From IMG/VR virus record IMGVR_UViG_3300027980_000044, positions 1-48,748 of that record: 48,748 nt of DNA. One strand, 5' to 3'. Positions 7,304-15,230 of this stretch are shown one piece after another. The translations under genes and the position numbers were made by a program. Every line of letters starts with the position of its first letter. The first letter of the stretch is position 1. The notes beneath the pieces were generated by a model, which was not told where the DNA came from, did not search any database, and saw only the letters and a program-made list of their open reading frames with translations. This stretch comes from a virus.

Positions 7304-7522
7304 TTACAGATTCTGCATTAGTTTAGTTCCGCAGTCAAAACATAGGTCCATCGAGATAGAGTGGGAAACACCACCCCAAGACCCATCGAAAGAACGTCCT
7401 CCTACATGGCCCTCTAGTTTGAGTTCAAAAGAACCACACGAAGAACCATCGTTGAAATCTTTGTTGTGTGACTCTCTGCCGCATTTGTCACACACGTAAG
7501 TTACTTCAGTTTTCTTAGTCAT
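7304..7522 (-). CDS. Zinc-ribbon-like small protein
   Basis: A 72-residue protein with CDKCG at residues 11-15 and CFDCG at 61-65, the two knuckles of a zinc ribbon. The ATG overlaps the nrdJ stop (CAATGAC). It could be a DNA-binding or protein-binding accessory. No specific family recognised. Confidence 0.75.
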   Translation of the reverse strand: MTKKTEVTYVCDKCGRESHNKDFNDGSSCGSFELKLEGHVGGRSFDGSWGGVSHSISMDLCFDCGTKLMQNL

Positions 7523-9426
7523 TGCCCGATATCCACCAGTTCACAAGTATCACCAGAGCAAGCCATAGTTTGCATACTCACAGTGTTGTCGTCTTCTTCG
7601 TAACCTCCCAGACCTGACCAGTTGATCTCAGTCGGCATCTTGGACAACAACTCATTGTACTCGTCTTCAGTTGCCTCTTGATATGGAGCTTGTTGGTAGA
7701 TGTGGTCATCGTAGGGCAGGAACGATACACCAGACATTTCGTCAAAGTGTTCATACACAAAAGCCCCTACTTCAAGCCACTCAGACTTCTTTACATTGAT
7801 CGTAACTGATGGTTTGTGTTCACACCAATGTCGCTGGTAAACCAACCAAGTCTTAAGCTGTTCGATAGCTGTAACATCAGAAGTAACTACAGCATCCTCA
7901 GGAGCCTTGATTGGGAAAGAGAAGACTGTCGTTGTAGACCCCTTGTAGACACAAGGCTCACTCGGGATACCTTGGTCTTTCATAAACTGTGTCAGTGGGT
8001 CTTTGTTGTCTCCACGAACAGTTCGGATATAGAAGGGACTGTAGCGAGTATGGATACCAGAAGCACTGTCTACCAACTGGGAGACTGTCCCTGAAGGTTT
8101 AACACAGGTGATCGCTGTGCTAACTGGGACACCAAGAATGTCAGCCCACTCAGCGTTAGTGGCAACAGCAATGCTCTTGAGGTGTTCGAGAGTCTTCTCT
8201 AGGCCTTTGTTCTGGGTGGTCATCAGGGGGTTATCCATAATGCCTGTCAGAGACACACCCAACAGTCGCTCTTCCTCGGTATTCTTCTGCCAAATCTTAC
8301 GAAGGTAAGGGAAGTTAGTGTAGGTGGACTGAATGGTACCAAGGATGGTTGCGAGGCGTACTTTACGCTCCAAGTCCTCGATAGTGTCTTCCCTACGTAC
8401 CACAACCTCAGTCAAGTTACAGAACTGATACGGACGAAGAATGATCTCAGAACAAGGGTTCGTACCAAAGTCAAACGAAGGATCACGTCGACCATTCTTT
8501 GCGGCTTGTTTCTTAGAAGCCTCTCGGTTGAAGATACCACGTTCACCGGAACCGCTTTCAGCAAGTGCTGTCCACTCCCGAAGGAAAGACAAGGCGTCTG
8601 GTTTCTCTGTGTAAGCCACCGAGTTGTTAGCAAGGAAACGATGATCAGGGAAAGAACCTGTCTTCGCATGGCGCATACGATCGTCACTGAGGTTACTCAG
8701 GGAGATCATAGCAGAACGACGCACACCTCCAACAACGACGATCTCACCGATCTTACACATGATGTCATGGGCTTCGATACTCGAGAGTTTACGTCCTTTA
8801 GCCTCTTTGAACATCGAGACAGTGAAGTTGAACAAGTCAACCAGAGGAGCAGGACCAGAGGCACGACCACCGAAGGTCTTCAGTTTAGCTCCTGCTGGGC
8901 GCACTTTGGATACGTCCCACTTGGGGATCTCACCAGAGTACAGAAGGGCAATCAGTTGTCGGTAAGACTTAGCCCAACCTTCTTTACTGTCTTTAACAAC
9001 AATTGTTGTCTCACTCTCAAAGAGTTCCTCTGGGATCTCTGGGAGTTTCTTGACGTACTGTCTCTCAACGGAGAAGCCCACACCAGTGCCGCACAGAAGG
9101 ATGAACATAGCCTCATCGAAGGACTTAACATCATCTACTGGAAGGTACGAACAGTTGTAACCACAGGTGTTGTCCCGGTCAAGAGCATTACCTGCGGTCA
9201 TCATGGCTCGCATGGAAGGCATTACTTCTAGGTCGAGAATGACTTCCTTTAACTGGTTAAAAACTAGGTGTCGGTCTTCTGTCCAGACTCCTTCAGGAAA
9301 TTTAGGCCCCCCGCAGACATTAAAGATGTAACGGTCTACAGTCTCTTCCCATGTCTCTCGTCGTTTCTCTTCAGGCAACCACCGAGCATAGCGGCTTTGG
9401 TGGATAAATTTTTGATAATCGTTCAT
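7519..9426 (-). CDS. nrdJ: Ribonucleotide reductase class II, adenosylcobalamin-dependent
   Basis: A 635-residue enzyme reducing ribonucleotides to deoxyribonucleotides through a B12-derived radical. Recognisable pieces in order: CGGPKFPEG near 35; NTCGYNCSY near 87 (first redox Cys); CGTGVGFSVE near 111; NPCSEI near 321 with the radical Cys, followed by FCNLTE with its redox partner; PSGTVSQLVDSASGIHTRYS near 443-462; and a C-terminal C-x4-C (ACSGDTC) that would shuttle electrons. This pattern matches the monomeric Lactobacillus-type class II enzyme. No small subunit or glycyl-radical site is present, as expected for class II. It is a hallmark of SIO1/cobavirus-type phages and implies a host with access to B12. 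Confidence 0.96.
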   Translation of the reverse strand: MNDYQKFIHQSRYARWLPEEKRRETWEETVDRYIFNVCGGPKFPEGVWTEDRHLVFNQLKEVILDLEVMPSMRAMMTAGNALDRDNTCGYNCSYLPVDDVKSFDEAMFILLCGTGVGFSVERQYVKKLPEIPEELFESETTIVVKDSKEGWAKSYRQLIALLYSGEIPKWDVSKVRPAGAKLKTFGGRASGPAPLVDLFNFTVSMFKEAKGRKLSSIEAHDIMCKIGEIVVVGGVRRSAMISLSNLSDDRMRHAKTGSFPDHRFLANNSVAYTEKPDALSFLREWTALAESGSGERGIFNREASKKQAAKNGRRDPSFDFGTNPCSEIILRPYQFCNLTEVVVRREDTIEDLERKVRLATILGTIQSTYTNFPYLRKIWQKNTEEERLLGVSLTGIMDNPLMTTQNKGLEKTLEHLKSIAVATNAEWADILGVPVSTAITCVKPSGTVSQLVDSASGIHTRYSPFYIRTVRGDNKDPLTQFMKDQGIPSEPCVYKGSTTTVFSFPIKAPEDAVVTSDVTAIEQLKTWLVYQRHWCEHKPSVTINVKKSEWLEVGAFVYEHFDEMSGVSFLPYDDHIYQQAPYQEATEDEYNELLSKMPTEINWSGLGGYEEDDNTVSMQTMACSGDTCELVDIGQ

Positions 9427-9596
9427 GTTAGTTTGTCTACTTTCTTTTGAGCTGAGGAAACACTGTTAAAACTACCCAAGTACTTCTTCCTCCGGTAAAG
9501 GAGGTAGTTCTCCCCCCGATCAGCCTCTAGGTAGAACTCACCGTCTTTAGTCTCCCATGACCATCTGGTCACTGGCTCTAGTTTAAACGAGGTCAC
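9423..9596 (-). CDS. Hypothetical small protein between mazG and nrdJ
   Basis: A 57-residue gene starting at GTG 9596 within the end of mazG, with its TGA overlapping the nrdJ ATG as ATGA. The product has an aromatic start (FKLEPVTRWSWETKDGEFYL) and a basic tail with RRKKYLGSF. A later GTG at 9572 is an alternative start. The double overlap argues that it is real. Function unknown. Confidence 0.68.
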   Translation of the reverse strand: MTSFKLEPVTRWSWETKDGEFYLEADRGENYLLYRRKKYLGSFNSVSSAQKKVDKLT

Positions 9597-9978
9597 TGAG
9601 GTCTACCTTTGGGTAATCTTTGTTCTTCACGATTTTACCGTCCTCTCTGCGTTGAATAGTACCATCTGGCTGGTACATACGACCCATGTTGTTGTCGTGG
9701 ACACGAAGCAGAGCTTGGTCTAGATCCCACCCTCGAGCATTAGCATATCCGTAGATGACATACACTAGGTCGGCAAGCTCTTTAAGCTGAGGAGCCTTAG
9801 TGATGTGTCGCCACTCTGTATCCCACTCAAAGAACTCCTCATGCACTAGACTCCGGTAAAGGACTGGATCAGGTTCTTGTCCCGAAACCTCTTGGTACTC
9901 CTTTACCATTTGTAGAGGGGTTTTGTCTCTTACGTCCTCACTTGGCTCCCAATATTCAAACATTTCTAGTTGGCTCAA
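9583..9978 (-). CDS. mazG: MazG-like nucleotide pyrophosphohydrolase
   Basis: A 131-residue all-alpha NTP pyrophosphohydrolase. The metal-binding helices are visible as EEFFEW (about 52-57) and KELADLVY (about 71-78), giving the ExxE...ExxD pattern, followed by GWDLDQALLRVHDNNMGR. It would hydrolyse nucleotides such as dUTP, dCTP or an alarmone. I place the start at TTG 9978, which overlaps the upstream TGA as TTGA and has GGAGG eight bases before it; a longer frame from 10014 would start inside the upstream membrane-protein gene. Together with nrdJ and thyX it forms a nucleotide-supply set. Confidence 0.88.
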   Translation of the reverse strand: MSQLEMFEYWEPSEDVRDKTPLQMVKEYQEVSGQEPDPVLYRSLVHEEFFEWDTEWRHITKAPQLKELADLVYVIYGYANARGWDLDQALLRVHDNNMGRMYQPDGTIQRREDGKIVKNKDYPKVDLSDLV

Positions 9979-10175
9979 AACAAACGCCTCCAAATAGTGA
10001 ACCACCCTGTGCAAACATCAATGAGAAAACAGACAAAGTAAGTAAATACCTTTTCAGATGTTTTGTCTGTGTCGCGAGTAAGTTCGTGTGTTTCATCAAT
10101 AGACTCGTCGACGATAGACAGCAAGAACTCTAGACTACCTAGAGCTACGACTAACCATAGAATAGTTTCAATCAT
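9975..10175 (-). CDS. Small two-span membrane protein
   Basis: A 66-residue product with hydrophobic segments near residues 4-20 (TILWLVVALGSLEFLLSI) and 44-60 (FTYFVCFLIDVCTGWFTIW), separated by an acidic loop. Its ATG overlaps the previous 55-residue gene and its stop overlaps the mazG start. Role unknown; a membrane-acting host inhibitor is one option. Confidence 0.75.
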   Translation of the reverse strand: MIETILWLVVALGSLEFLLSIVDESIDETHELTRDTDKTSEKVFTYFVCFLIDVCTGWFTIWRRLF

Positions 10176-10335
10176 CCTCGCTAATCCCCTCTTCGTCTAG
10201 GTAAATGTAATCTTTAAGGTCGATCAAACCTTCTTCAACCAACCAGTCGACTACAACAAAAACCTCAATGTCATTCTCCTCAAGGAGAGTTTCAAGAGGG
10301 TAGTAGTCGGCCAGTGCCTTCACGATGTCACTCAT
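10168..10335 (-). CDS. Hypothetical small acidic protein
   Basis: A 55-residue, strongly acidic protein starting MSDIVKALADYYPLETLLEE. Its ATG overlaps the endonuclease VII stop as ATGA. It seems helical and hydrophobic in heptads, with a WLVEEGLI segment, like a small protein-interaction module. Short acidic proteins of this kind are common in marine phages (from memory). No function assigned. Confidence 0.75.
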   Translation of the reverse strand: MSDIVKALADYYPLETLLEENDIEVFVVVDWLVEEGLIDLKDYIYLDEEGISEDD

Positions 10336-10775
10336 TCTCTCGCCTCTCTAAGGTACTCAATAGCTTTACCTAAAAGCTCTTCTGAGTCGTTGAACTTACC
10401 TAATCCTGTATTACACTTCGAACAAAGAATACCTCTGACTTTCCTTGTAATGTGACAATGGTCTATGTGTGGATGTTTCATTTCTTGAGAACAGAGACAA
10501 CACAAACCCCCTTGTGAAACTAGGATTCGGTCGTAATCGTCTCTAGTTAATCCGTACTTACTTTTGATTTGCTCCCACCTGGTGGGGCCTCTTGTCTCAC
10601 GCCTACGTCTGTTCTCCTCCTCCCTTACTAGTGGGTCCAAACGCCTTTGTCTTTTAGCTTCGTTTCTGCAGCTTTTACACTGCCCCATAAAACCATCTCT
10701 GTACCTAGGGTTTTTCCAGAAGTTTTCTAAAGTCTTATACGTTTTACACTTAGAACATCTTTTAACTGTAGACAC
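10332..10775 (-). CDS. Recombination endonuclease VII-like nuclease
   Basis: A 147-residue His-Me finger nuclease. An N-terminal zinc-finger pair (CSKCK, CKSC) precedes the endonuclease VII core: CCLCSQEMKHPHIDHCH near 92-108 and RGILCSKCNTGLGKFND near 114-130, with the DHCH and CNxxLG signatures. It would cut branched DNA to resolve replication intermediates before packaging. GTG at 10775 is the start; it overlaps the end of the phosphoesterase gene. The extra finger could be a DNA-targeting addition. Confidence 0.9.
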   Translation of the reverse strand: MSTVKRCSKCKTYKTLENFWKNPRYRDGFMGQCKSCRNEAKRQRRLDPLVREEENRRRRETRGPTRWEQIKSKYGLTRDDYDRILVSQGGLCCLCSQEMKHPHIDHCHITRKVRGILCSKCNTGLGKFNDSEELLGKAIEYLREARE

Positions 10776-11535
10776 GTTTTAGAGCCTCCATACTCACCCA
10801 CTGGAGGTCGTAGGTACCATTTTCTACTTCCCTTTTAACTGCCACCCCTTTAGTCCATTCGTGGTTAGCTTGACCTGCCCATGTTTCCTCTGCCCCCTTG
10901 AAGCAGCCCGCAACCAAACCCTGCATCGCACTAGGACGTGCATCAGTTTTAAGGTAATAGTGGAATTTATGAGAGTGACCAACAGTTGTAGAACAAGCTG
11001 TTTTTTCAACAAGAGCACAAGCGTGATGTTTACTTGAAAGAGCAGAACCATAGTTGCCACTAGCAATGTAGTGACTATAGAGGACCCCATCGACAGTAAG
11101 GGTTCCGGGGGCGCTATTCTCATATTCGGTGTACTCGTCGAACCAGTAGTCTGTTTGAAGATGGCTGAAGGAAATCCCGTGTGTTGATCCCTCAAGTCGA
11201 GGGTCGTGGGCGATAGCCTTTTTGATTCTATTCTCGTGGTTTCCCTCAAGACCGTACCAAGTTGGTTTCTTTCGCTTGTTCTTTTTGAACTTCCACCGAA
11301 GACGTTCTTGTGCATCGTTATACCATTCGATATCTTTCTCATAGGATTGATTGACAATCTGACTTGGGTACCGAGTGTCGTAGGAGTTAAGAGAGCGCAT
11401 GTCAGCACCATCTCCTAGGTCTACTACATAGTCTGGTTTCAAGTCGTAAAGGAACTCTCCGAGCCATGAGAACCTCTCGTTAGAGGCCTCAGGATCAGCG
11501 TGAGAACATGTGAAGATTACTGCTGTTTTACCCAT
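10762..11535 (-). CDS. Calcineurin-like metallophosphoesterase
   Basis: A 257-residue enzyme with the metallophosphoesterase motifs: SHADP near residue 10, DLGDGAD near 40, GLEGNHENR near 95 and GHSHK near 198. The first motif is SHADP rather than the usual D.H, so the first metal ligand arrangement is slightly atypical. Substrate unknown; related phage enzymes sit in replication operons and may act on nucleotides or DNA ends. It is encoded between the resolvase/exonuclease genes and endonuclease VII. Confidence 0.9.
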   Translation of the reverse strand: MGKTAVIFTCSHADPEASNERFSWLGEFLYDLKPDYVVDLGDGADMRSLNSYDTRYPSQIVNQSYEKDIEWYNDAQERLRWKFKKNKRKKPTWYGLEGNHENRIKKAIAHDPRLEGSTHGISFSHLQTDYWFDEYTEYENSAPGTLTVDGVLYSHYIASGNYGSALSSKHHACALVEKTACSTTVGHSHKFHYYLKTDARPSAMQGLVAGCFKGAEETWAGQANHEWTKGVAVKREVENGTYDLQWVSMEALKRVYS

Positions 11536-11735
11536 TTTATGCCTTTACCCATTTTGACCTCTGCCAGATACTCAGATACCTTATAGGAGCCTTCTGGTCC
11601 GATCTCCCACTCCTCTACTTCATCAGCGATTAGAGCTAGTTCCTCTTTAAGTTCATTTGTGACTGTGACTATGCTGGTGCCATAAGTCTCCCGGTCCTCA
11701 CACCAGTCTTCTCGATAGATAAAAACTTTAGACAT
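11517..11735 (-). CDS. Hypothetical small protein
   Basis: A 72-residue acidic protein starting MSKVFIYREDWCEDRE. Overlaps the next gene (phosphoesterase start) by 19 bases and the previous by 8, as usual in this block. Predicted mixed alpha/beta. No family recognised. Confidence 0.7.
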   Translation of the reverse strand: MSKVFIYREDWCEDRETYGTSIVTVTNELKEELALIADEVEEWEIGPEGSYKVSEYLAEVKMGKGIKWVKQQ

Positions 11736-12003
11736 CGTACTCTTTATCTCCTACAGGTGTAAACGGAAGAGGTGGATTGTTTTCACCGTAGTGACCGTAC
11801 TCGTTGAAAGGTTGAACTGAAGCTGGATACGGGTCATCCTCAATTTCTACCTTAAAGTACTTCTTTAGAACGTACCCTAATGCTTCTTCTTCACCATTGA
11901 AACTTTGATTAACCTTCTGTCCGTCAAGGTATAGGTTTGTTTCAAAGTGAGTACAACACCCACATGGAGCTTCCCAGATGTTATCTTCTACACGAATTTT
12001 CAT
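11728..12003 (-). CDS. Hypothetical protein with CGCC motif
   Basis: A 91-residue protein with a CGCC cluster at residues 14-17 and a proline-rich C-terminal third. The first half reads as strands (FETNLYLDGQKVNQSF). Starts within the end of the resolvase gene. No function recognised. Confidence 0.7.
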   Translation of the reverse strand: MKIRVEDNIWEAPCGCCTHFETNLYLDGQKVNQSFNGEEEALGYVLKKYFKVEIEDDPYPASVQPFNEYGHYGENNPPLPFTPVGDKEYDV

Positions 12004-12368
12004 TAGTCTACCTTCTCTGAGTTAATTCTCATAAACTCCAACTGCAAGTAGTAGTCAAAGTCTACCACAGCAAGAGGTTTCTTGTGATTAGCTTTTACAA
12101 CGAGAAGAGGTTCATACCCATTTGCATTCTCTTCTGCTTGTCCGTAGAGTTTGTAGATAGCCATCTCTTTGTGACTCTTGCATTCTACTGAGACAGGAAG
12201 CATGTCACGTGCAAAAGGTGAAAGCTGCACGTCTTCTCCTCCTGCTCCCATACTTGTGGACTTAACGTCCTCAGGAAGACAGCCCCAAGGCTTCATAAGC
12301 TCAATGAAACGGTCTCGAACGTATTGTTGTAGTTTACGGCCTTTGGCCTTAGCGCTTGATGTTTTCAT
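12003..12368 (-). CDS. PD-(D/E)XK nuclease, Holliday-junction resolvase-like
   Basis: A 121-residue nuclease. The basic start (SSAKAKGRKLQQYVRDRF) precedes the active-site strands: GGEDVQLS near 42-49 supplies the Asp and VECKSH near 61-66 gives the E-x-K. A later AEENANGYEPLLVVKAN segment fits the family. It likely plays the part of T7 endonuclease I, cutting junctions and perhaps helping degrade host DNA. It overlaps the upstream gene as ATGA. Confidence 0.87.
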   Translation of the reverse strand: MKTSSAKAKGRKLQQYVRDRFIELMKPWGCLPEDVKSTSMGAGGEDVQLSPFARDMLPVSVECKSHKEMAIYKLYGQAEENANGYEPLLVVKANHKKPLAVVDFDYYLQLEFMRINSEKVD

Positions 12369-12673
12369 TTAGTTTCCTCTAGTGCTGCTTTGATGCGGAC
12401 AGTGATTCTACTGTAAGCCTCTTCCAAACCAGAAACCTCCCCTTGTATGCTAACAATGCAGTCATACAGAATGTCCTCTATATCATTAAATAGGCCATCA
12501 GTATTCACCCCATCCGCGTTTTCACGGGCTTGGCGGTAGGCGGTGAGGGCGTCGCGTTCATCCTTGCATTCGTGGATAGCTTGCCGAGAAACAAGCACCA
12601 TAATGCCTTCTTCGTCAGCCTGTTGGTAGTTCATCAGGGCGTCCCATGCCGCCTCTTTGCTTGTGTCAGTCAT
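12365..12673 (-). CDS. Hypothetical helical protein
   Basis: A 102-residue acidic, helical protein. I choose ATG 12673 (MTDTSKEAAWDALMNYQ), which overlaps the stop of the upstream 45-residue gene and has GGAG before it, not the longer frame from 12748, which would lie across that gene. A segment reading ECKDERDALTAYRQAREN suggests helical bundles. Function unknown. Confidence 0.75.
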   Translation of the reverse strand: MTDTSKEAAWDALMNYQQADEEGIMVLVSRQAIHECKDERDALTAYRQARENADGVNTDGLFNDIEDILYDCIVSIQGEVSGLEEAYSRITVRIKAALEETK

Positions 12674-12803
12674 TGGGGTTCTCCTGTTTACAGATTTGAA
12701 TTTCTTTTCCAATCCAGTCAGCACATCCGTCGTCGTCCAAGTCGGCACCTAGAAGAAAAATAGCAAAGAGCATCCCTGTACAGAAGCATGCTAGTTCACT
12801 CAT
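12666..12803 (-). CDS. Hypothetical small protein with one hydrophobic span
   Basis: A 45-residue gene whose ATG overlaps the exonuclease stop (TAATG) and whose stop overlaps the next start. The product has a hydrophobic stretch (GMLFAIFLLGAD) and four Cys. Possibly a small membrane protein. The double overlap is the main evidence. Confidence 0.65.
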   Translation of the reverse strand: MSELACFCTGMLFAIFLLGADLDDDGCADWIGKEIQICKQENPND

Positions 12804-13663
12804 TACGTAACCTCGTCTACTTTAGGTTCCCGAACAACTTCAGTGAGAAACCGTGGTTTTCCTGCGTACAAGAAGGTCCGTAGACCCGGCCAGCACATGT
12901 CTTTGAAAGCACAGTAAGAACACTGTGTATCCAGTTTCATGTTACCAGACTTGCCGTCAGGAATAGAACTAAAACCCCGATCTGGCACCACCTCTGGGTT
13001 ATTAACCGCTGCTTTGATGGCTTCAAACTCTTCTTCCTTGGTGTTGATCTCATGTCCAAGGTCGTACATATCGAGACAAAGCTCACCGGAAACCTTGTTT
13101 ACAACCAAGAAAGCTCCAAGCGAGGGATGGGAGTCGACTTCTGTTTGTGTTCTTCCTGCGTAAACATACGATGATAGTTGGGAGATGTAACCAAAGGGAT
13201 CGTCATCCCGTAGACCCCCTGTTTTAAACTTGATAAAGGAGTAGGGACTGGCTGATTTAACGTCAACTGTGATTCCGTCGATAACAGCATCTCGGTGTCC
13301 CTTAATACCCGCGACCTCCAAAGTATCTTGCATTCCTGCCACGTCATGTCCGGCAGCGATTGCCAAGGATAGGATGAGATCTTCCAGAAGATCCCCGTAG
13401 AGAAATTTGAGGAGAGTGGAAGCCCGAAAAACTTCATTGTCATCAGGCTTGTTGATTGAGTACCAAAGCTTCCTCGTACATGAAGTGCCCATCCCACTGA
13501 GCCGGAGAGTTGGTTCTCTTTCTTCTCGTTCTCCACCCAGTCTACGCCACACCGTTGAAGACACTGACTCGGTGAAGAACTTGTGTACGGTTTCATCCCA
13601 ACCTCCATTTCCCTCGATAACACTGTTGATGTCTTCTACAAGTGTTGAAATCTTTTTAGCCAA
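12803..13663 (-). CDS. Cas4/RecB-like exonuclease with probable 4Fe-4S cluster
   Basis: A 286-residue PD-(D/E)XK nuclease. Catalytic residues are in GHRDAVIDGITVDVKSAS (about 124-141, D..DVK). A Cys in SCTRKLWY (near residue 61) and three Cys in CSYCAFKDMC (near 254-263) match the iron-sulphur cluster layout of Cas4, AddB and Dna2 nucleases. It probably serves the recombination/host-DNA digestion role of T7 gp6. TTG 13663 (GGGAG upstream, overlapping the previous stop) is the preferred start; a GTG at 13681 is an alternative. It is not beside any CRISPR array. Confidence 0.87.
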   Translation of the reverse strand: MAKKISTLVEDINSVIEGNGGWDETVHKFFTESVSSTVWRRLGGEREEREPTLRLSGMGTSCTRKLWYSINKPDDNEVFRASTLLKFLYGDLLEDLILSLAIAAGHDVAGMQDTLEVAGIKGHRDAVIDGITVDVKSASPYSFIKFKTGGLRDDDPFGYISQLSSYVYAGRTQTEVDSHPSLGAFLVVNKVSGELCLDMYDLGHEINTKEEEFEAIKAAVNNPEVVPDRGFSSIPDGKSGNMKLDTQCSYCAFKDMCWPGLRTFLYAGKPRFLTEVVREPKVDEVT

Positions 13664-13760
13664 AGTAGTTCTCCCATACACGCGTAATGATAAAACCTAA
13701 GGCGGCTCCTACGAGGCCTCCCAATAAGGAAGCCCCGAGGAGAGTCAGAAAGAACATCAT
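13656..13760 (-). CDS. Tiny glycine-rich membrane protein
   Basis: A 34-residue product starting MMFFLTLLGASLLGG with a glycine-zipper-like single span (GGLVGAALGFIIT) and a short WENYFG tail. Its ATG overlaps the upstream stop and its own stop overlaps the exonuclease TTG. It may help in membrane permeability or host takeover; no family recognised. Confidence 0.65.
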   Translation of the reverse strand: MMFFLTLLGASLLGGLVGAALGFIITRVWENYFG

Positions 13761-14026
13761 TTGCTGACAGGTTTCTTGTAGGTCACACCTTTACGAGGCC
13801 AAACGAAACCCCCTGTCGGGTAAACAAGCCAGACACAGAAGAGACCTAAAAAAGGAACTACGTTTGAGATAAGGTTAGAAAACCAAGAAGGTTTATGCGC
13901 AAAGCTTCCCTCGTACATCAGACCGGGAAATTCATCAGCAACACCACCTGTTTCTTTAGCCATAGTGAGGGCGTAAGAGATTAGGACAAGGACAACGTAA
14001 ACTACGGTATAAGCGGAAGTATCCAT
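13757..14026 (-). CDS. Two-span membrane protein
   Basis: An 89-residue protein with spans at about 6-21 (YTVVYVVLVLISYALT) and 54-70 (NVVPFLGLFCVWLVYPT), and a basic C-terminus. Encoded between SSB and the exonuclease. Function unknown; not part of the recognisable lysis cassette. Confidence 0.8.
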   Translation of the reverse strand: MDTSAYTVVYVVLVLISYALTMAKETGGVADEFPGLMYEGSFAHKPSWFSNLISNVVPFLGLFCVWLVYPTGGFVWPRKGVTYKKPVSK

Positions 14027-14037
14027 GTTTTTACTCC

Positions 14038-14514
14038 TTAGAACGGCAGACGGAGGTCAGGGGAACCACCTTCGTCGTCACCTTCAGGACGTTCGTACTC
14101 GACAAGGTCCAGAACCTGAACACCCATCATTCGAGTACCTTTGCCCATTTTTGTCTCGTAGACCTCGAAGGCAACTTTGACTTTGGATCCATTACCAATG
14201 AGTTTGGATGTATCCCAGAGTTCGCCTTCAGCGTCCTTGATAACAGGGGCACCACCAAGAGCAGGGATACTTGTGTGTTTGTGTTTACGTTTGAACTTAA
14301 TACTCAGACCATCGTCAGTGATACGGGGTTTGAGACGGGAACCGGAGGCACTCAGTGCGTCAAGGTTCTCTTTGTCAAGGATTACGTCGATTGTATATGC
14401 ACCGTCGCAGTCACCGTAGAAACCTTCGTGCATGTCTCGGTTGTTCTCGTAGAGACGAGGATACATCGCGATACCTTCAACGGTGTGTACTGTGCTTTTC
14501 GGTTTGTCTGTCAT
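14038..14514 (-). CDS. Single-stranded DNA-binding protein
   Basis: A 158-residue protein that fits the phage ssDNA-binding OB-fold family: long basic strands (LSIKFKRKHKHTS near 69-81), a GNGSKVKVAFEVYE segment near 106-119 and an acidic C-terminal tail (EGDDEGG) ending in LPF, as expected for a tail that recruits polymerase and helicase. It sits three genes downstream of PolA. Role is inferred from fold-like pattern, tail and location. Confidence 0.82.
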   Translation of the reverse strand: MTDKPKSTVHTVEGIAMYPRLYENNRDMHEGFYGDCDGAYTIDVILDKENLDALSASGSRLKPRITDDGLSIKFKRKHKHTSIPALGGAPVIKDAEGELWDTSKLIGNGSKVKVAFEVYETKMGKGTRMMGVQVLDLVEYERPEGDDEGGSPDLRLPF

Positions 14515-14530
14515 GTTCAGTTAGTTTCCT

Positions 14531-14668
14531 TTAGATGTCTTTAGTAGTTAGAGTTTGGTAACGAGCTTCCCAAGAATCTCGCATTAGACCTTTGCAGTCG
14601 TCCATTAGGTCTTTCATAGTTGGTGTTGCTGTTCTGTAGTATTCTTTAAACCACTCTTCGAAGGCCAT
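14531..14668 (-). CDS. Hypothetical small protein upstream of SSB
   Basis: A 45-residue protein beginning MAFEEWFKEYYRTAT, with AAGGAA before its ATG. Helical and amphipathic; probably soluble. It is the first gene downstream of the leftward promoter at 14690-14719. Confidence 0.7.
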   Translation of the reverse strand: MAFEEWFKEYYRTATPTMKDLMDDCKGLMRDSWEARYQTLTTKDI

Positions 14669-14689
14669 AGTGTTGTTCCTTACATATTA

Positions 14690-14719
14690 ATATTAACATG
14701 GTTTAGTTGGTGGGGTCAA
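14690..14719 (-). promoter_or_regulatory. Internal leftward sigma70-like promoter
   Basis: On the minus strand, TTGACC (14719-14714) and TAATAT (14695-14690) are separated by 18 bases. The run into the -10 box (ACCATGT) is the same as in the promoter at 1445. It would raise transcription of SSB and the downstream nuclease genes independently of the upstream operon. Confidence 0.6.
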
Positions 14720-14907
14720 GAAGTTTCGAAAGGAATTTCTTCAATTTCTGTGTCATGTCCTTGGTGTTTCTCGTAAGCTCCGTTATACTCCCTGTAGAAA
14801 CGTTCAGCACTTTTGGCTACATCTAGTGTCGGGTGGGCTGAGACTAGGCTTCGGTAATCTTCCCCTCCAACTGGGTACGTGTGTATTAGGATATACACAG
14901 AATTCAT
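14716..14907 (-). CDS. Hypothetical small protein
   Basis: A 63-residue protein starting MNSVYILIHTYPVGGEDY, with an alpha/beta pattern and an acidic tail. ATG 14907 overlaps the previous stop as TGATG. No family recognised; the start resembles short phage proteins that interact with partners rather than enzymes. Confidence 0.7.
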   Translation of the reverse strand: MNSVYILIHTYPVGGEDYRSLVSAHPTLDVAKSAERFYREYNGAYEKHQGHDTEIEEIPFETS

Positions 14908-15230
14908 CAAATTTTCTCCAACACAGTGATTTCTCGTACTTCAATAGACTCGATGGAATGGATACCCCACTCATGGTAGGGACAAACCTCAGAGAACACC
15001 TCTAGTTCCTCCTGTGTGATAACTCCTTTATAAGCGTCTTGGTACGCAGCTGAATGGTCAATGTTGTCCCAGTTGTGTTTGTAGGGGTTCTCCCTTCCGT
15101 ATTTCAAGACTTCTCGGCCTACCTTCAAGATAGTGTCTAGGTTTTCTTCCACCCAACCTTTAATTTCAGTCTCTTCTGTTATATAATCTGCGTCGTTTGT
15201 GTCAGCGGTGATCTTAAGGTATTTACCCAT
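14907..15230 (-). CDS. Hypothetical protein coupled to DNA polymerase
   Basis: A 107-residue acidic protein (MGKYLKITADTNDADYITEE). Starts inside the polymerase stop as TAATG. Predicted mostly helical with a conserved-looking HEWGIHSIESIEV end. No function recognised. Confidence 0.75.
   Translation of the reverse strand: MGKYLKITADTNDADYITEETEIKGWVEENLDTILKVGREVLKYGRENPYKHNWDNIDHSAAYQDAYKGVITQEELEVFSEVCPYHEWGIHSIESIEVREITVLEKI

Noticed and set aside
12803-13663. CRISPR-linked Cas4
   Set aside because: No other Cas gene or array is present; the nuclease belongs to the replication set.
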